Shown here: one piece after another, positions 5,002 through 6,131 of the stretch | How positions within the stretch are numbered: the stretch's first letter is position 1 | How the letters are laid out: every line of letters begins with the position of its first letter | Assembly: GCA_964402685.1 (NCBI GenBank) | Contig: CAYODE010000209.1 | Location: 1-6,131 of the forward strand | DNA from: Aestuariivita sp964402685 | GTDB taxonomy: Bacteria > Pseudomonadota > Alphaproteobacteria > Rhodobacterales > Rhodobacteraceae | DNA: 6,131 nt | Direction of reading: 5' to 3' | Program-made: the position numbers and the translations under genes | The notes under the pieces: generated by a model | What the model saw: only the letters and a program-made list of their open reading frames with translations | Database searches by the model: none | Told to the model about the DNA's origin: nothing

Positions 5002-6131
5002 TCAATTGCGCACATGTGCTTCGTCCAGATCGCCGCTCAAATCGTTCATGGTCGTCCGATATACCATCGGGTCAGATCGGGAGACGATACGGCCTTTCCG
5101 GACAACGGCGATACGATGCGCACGCAAGCGAACGGCGTCGATTGTGTCCGTCGCTTGCAGCAAAATGAAATTTGCGTCACAGCCTTTCGCCACGCCGTAG
5201 CCCTCCAGCCCCATGATCTGCGCCGAATTCTTGGTCACGGCATCAAAGCACCACGCCATATCCGCGCGGCTGGACAGCTGGCCCACATGCAAGCCCATAA
5301 AGGCGACATCAAGCATGTCCGCCTTTCCCAGCGAATACCAAGGGTCCATCATGCAGTCAGAGCCAAAACCGACAGTGATACCCGCGTCGCGCAGTTCTCG
5401 AACACGGGTTTGACCCCGACGTTTGGGGTAGGTGTCGTGACGACCCTGCAGCATGATATTGATCAACGGGTTGGGCACGGCATGCAACTCGGCCTCAACC
5501 ATCAGCGGGATCAGCTTTGAGACATAGTAATTGTCCATCGAATGCATCGACGTCAGGTGAGAGCCCGTCACGCGACCCTGAAGCCCTAGTCGTTGAGTCT
5601 CATAGGCCAACGTTTCGATATGTCGGCTCAGGGGATCGTCGCTTTCGTCGCAATGCATGTCGACCATCAACCCACGCTCAGCCGCGATCTCACACAACAG
5701 GCGCACGCTTTCTGCACCATCCGCCATGGTGCGTTCGAAATGCGGGATTCCGCCGACAACATCTACGCCCATATCGAGCGCGCGGATCGTGTTTTGCATT
5801 GCAGTCGGGTCGCGCAGAACGCCGTCCTGGGGGAAGGCAACCAACTGAAGATCGAGGTGGTCTTTGACCTGCTCCCGCACCTCCAGCAGCGCTTGAACGC
5901 CTGTCAGTTTGTCGTCACAGGTGTCAACATGGCTTCGGATTGCACCGATGCCTTTGGCAACCGCCAGTTCGCAATACCGCAAGGCGCGCGCGACGATGTC
6001 GTCGATTGACTGAATATCTTTCAATTCACCCCACAGAGCGATGCCTTCCAGCAAGGTGCCCGACACGTTCATCCGGGGTGTGCCTAAAGACAGCGTCGCA
6101 TCCATATGGAAATGCGGATCCACAAAGGGCG
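5002..6131 (-). CDS. CodA-like cytosine deaminase / amidohydrolase; 5' end cut off by window
   Basis: This metal-dependent amidohydrolase probably deaminates cytosine or a related amino-heterocycle in the cytoplasm. The reading frame is open through the window end (PFVDPHFHMDAT at 6129 downward), so the true start lies beyond 6131. Numbering from the valine at 6123 as 1, it aligns without gaps to E. coli CodA as I remember it, with a constant offset of 57. Metal ligands are His4 and His6 (CodA 61, 63), His157 (214) and Asp256 (313). Catalytic or substrate residues are Gln99 in FPQDG (156), Glu160 in HCDE (217) and His189 in SHLTSMHS (246). CodA Asp314, which contacts the pyrimidine, is Cys257 here (GFGSDCMMDPWYS), so the substrate may differ. 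About 57 N-terminal residues are missing. The gene runs opposite to the kinase and has no evident link to polyol transport. Confidence 0.9.
   Translation of the reverse strand, partial: PFVDPHFHMDATLSLGTPRMNVSGTLLEGIALWGELKDIQSIDDIVARALRYCELAVAKGIGAIRSHVDTCDDKLTGVQALLEVREQVKDHLDLQLVAFPQDGVLRDPTAMQNTIRALDMGVDVVGGIPHFERTMADGAESVRLLCEIAAERGLMVDMHCDESDDPLSRHIETLAYETQRLGLQGRVTGSHLTSMHSMDNYYVSKLIPLMVEAELHAVPNPLINIMLQGRHDTYPKRRGQTRVRELRDAGITVGFGSDCMMDPWYSLGKADMLDVAFMGLHVGQLSSRADMAWCFDAVTKNSAQIMGLEGYGVAKGCDANFILLQATDTIDAVRLRAHRIAVVRKGRIVSRSDPMVYRTTMNDLSGDLDEAHVRN

Noticed and set aside
4937..5200. Possible small gene starting 3 bases after the kinase stop codon
   Set aside because: It has no fitting ribosome binding site, is Arg/Ser-rich and unlike any family, and mostly lies antisense to the conserved C-terminus of the deaminase.
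5014..6009. Several plus-strand open frames opposite the deaminase (5014-5520, 5593-6009 and others)
   Set aside because: They are shadows of a strongly conserved minus-strand gene, with compositions and sequences unlike any known family.

Overview
The window looks like chromosomal DNA of an alphaproteobacterium, most likely a Rhodobacterales (Roseobacter-group) species. This rests on remembered protein-family resemblance (a SmoEFG-type polyol transporter, a FrcK/YggC-like kinase, a CodA-like deaminase), on moderate-to-high GC, and on strong GGAGG-type ribosome binding sites. No ribosomal or other taxonomic marker is present, so the placement is an inference.

Positions 1-4098 are all read from the minus strand. 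In transcription order they hold a LacI-family regulator (4098-3067), a periplasmic polyol-binding protein of the SmoE/MtlE type (2976-1672), and two inner-membrane permeases of the MalF/MalG type (SmoF-like, 1568-690; SmoG-like, 674 to beyond base 1). Together these make a sorbitol/mannitol-type ABC importer with its own regulator. The ATPase (SmoK) and any polyol dehydrogenase are not in the window and would be expected beyond base 1.

Positions 4099-4303 are a divergent regulatory region. To its right on the plus strand is a P-loop kinase of the uridine-kinase/PRK superfamily (4304-4933). Its kin are often found beside sugar ABC transporters. A 68-base convergent gap follows, then the C-terminal ~375 residues of a CodA-like cytosine deaminase/amidohydrolase on the minus strand (5002 to beyond 6131). 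The deaminase appears to belong to a separate transcription unit.

The most informative non-coding signals form a proposed regulatory circuit. A 14-base palindromic motif, TTNNCGCGYGNNAA, occurs three times. Two copies sit 21 bp apart at the binding-protein promoter, one inside a 22-bp inverted repeat and one covering the -35 box. The third lies inside the spacer of the regulator's own predicted promoter, facing the kinase gene. These fit LacI-family operators for repression of the transporter and autoregulation, and perhaps control of the kinase. A strong 12-bp hairpin directly after the binding-protein stop codon has no U-tract, which suggests mRNA 3'-end protection or partial attenuation giving more binding protein than permease.

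Overall this is a recognisable catabolic transport locus. I see no mobile element, CRISPR array, RNA gene, defence system or clear new system. The second-look items are the operator layout, a hinge-helix substitution in the regulator, the intercistronic hairpin, the unassigned kinase substrate and an active-site difference in the deaminase.
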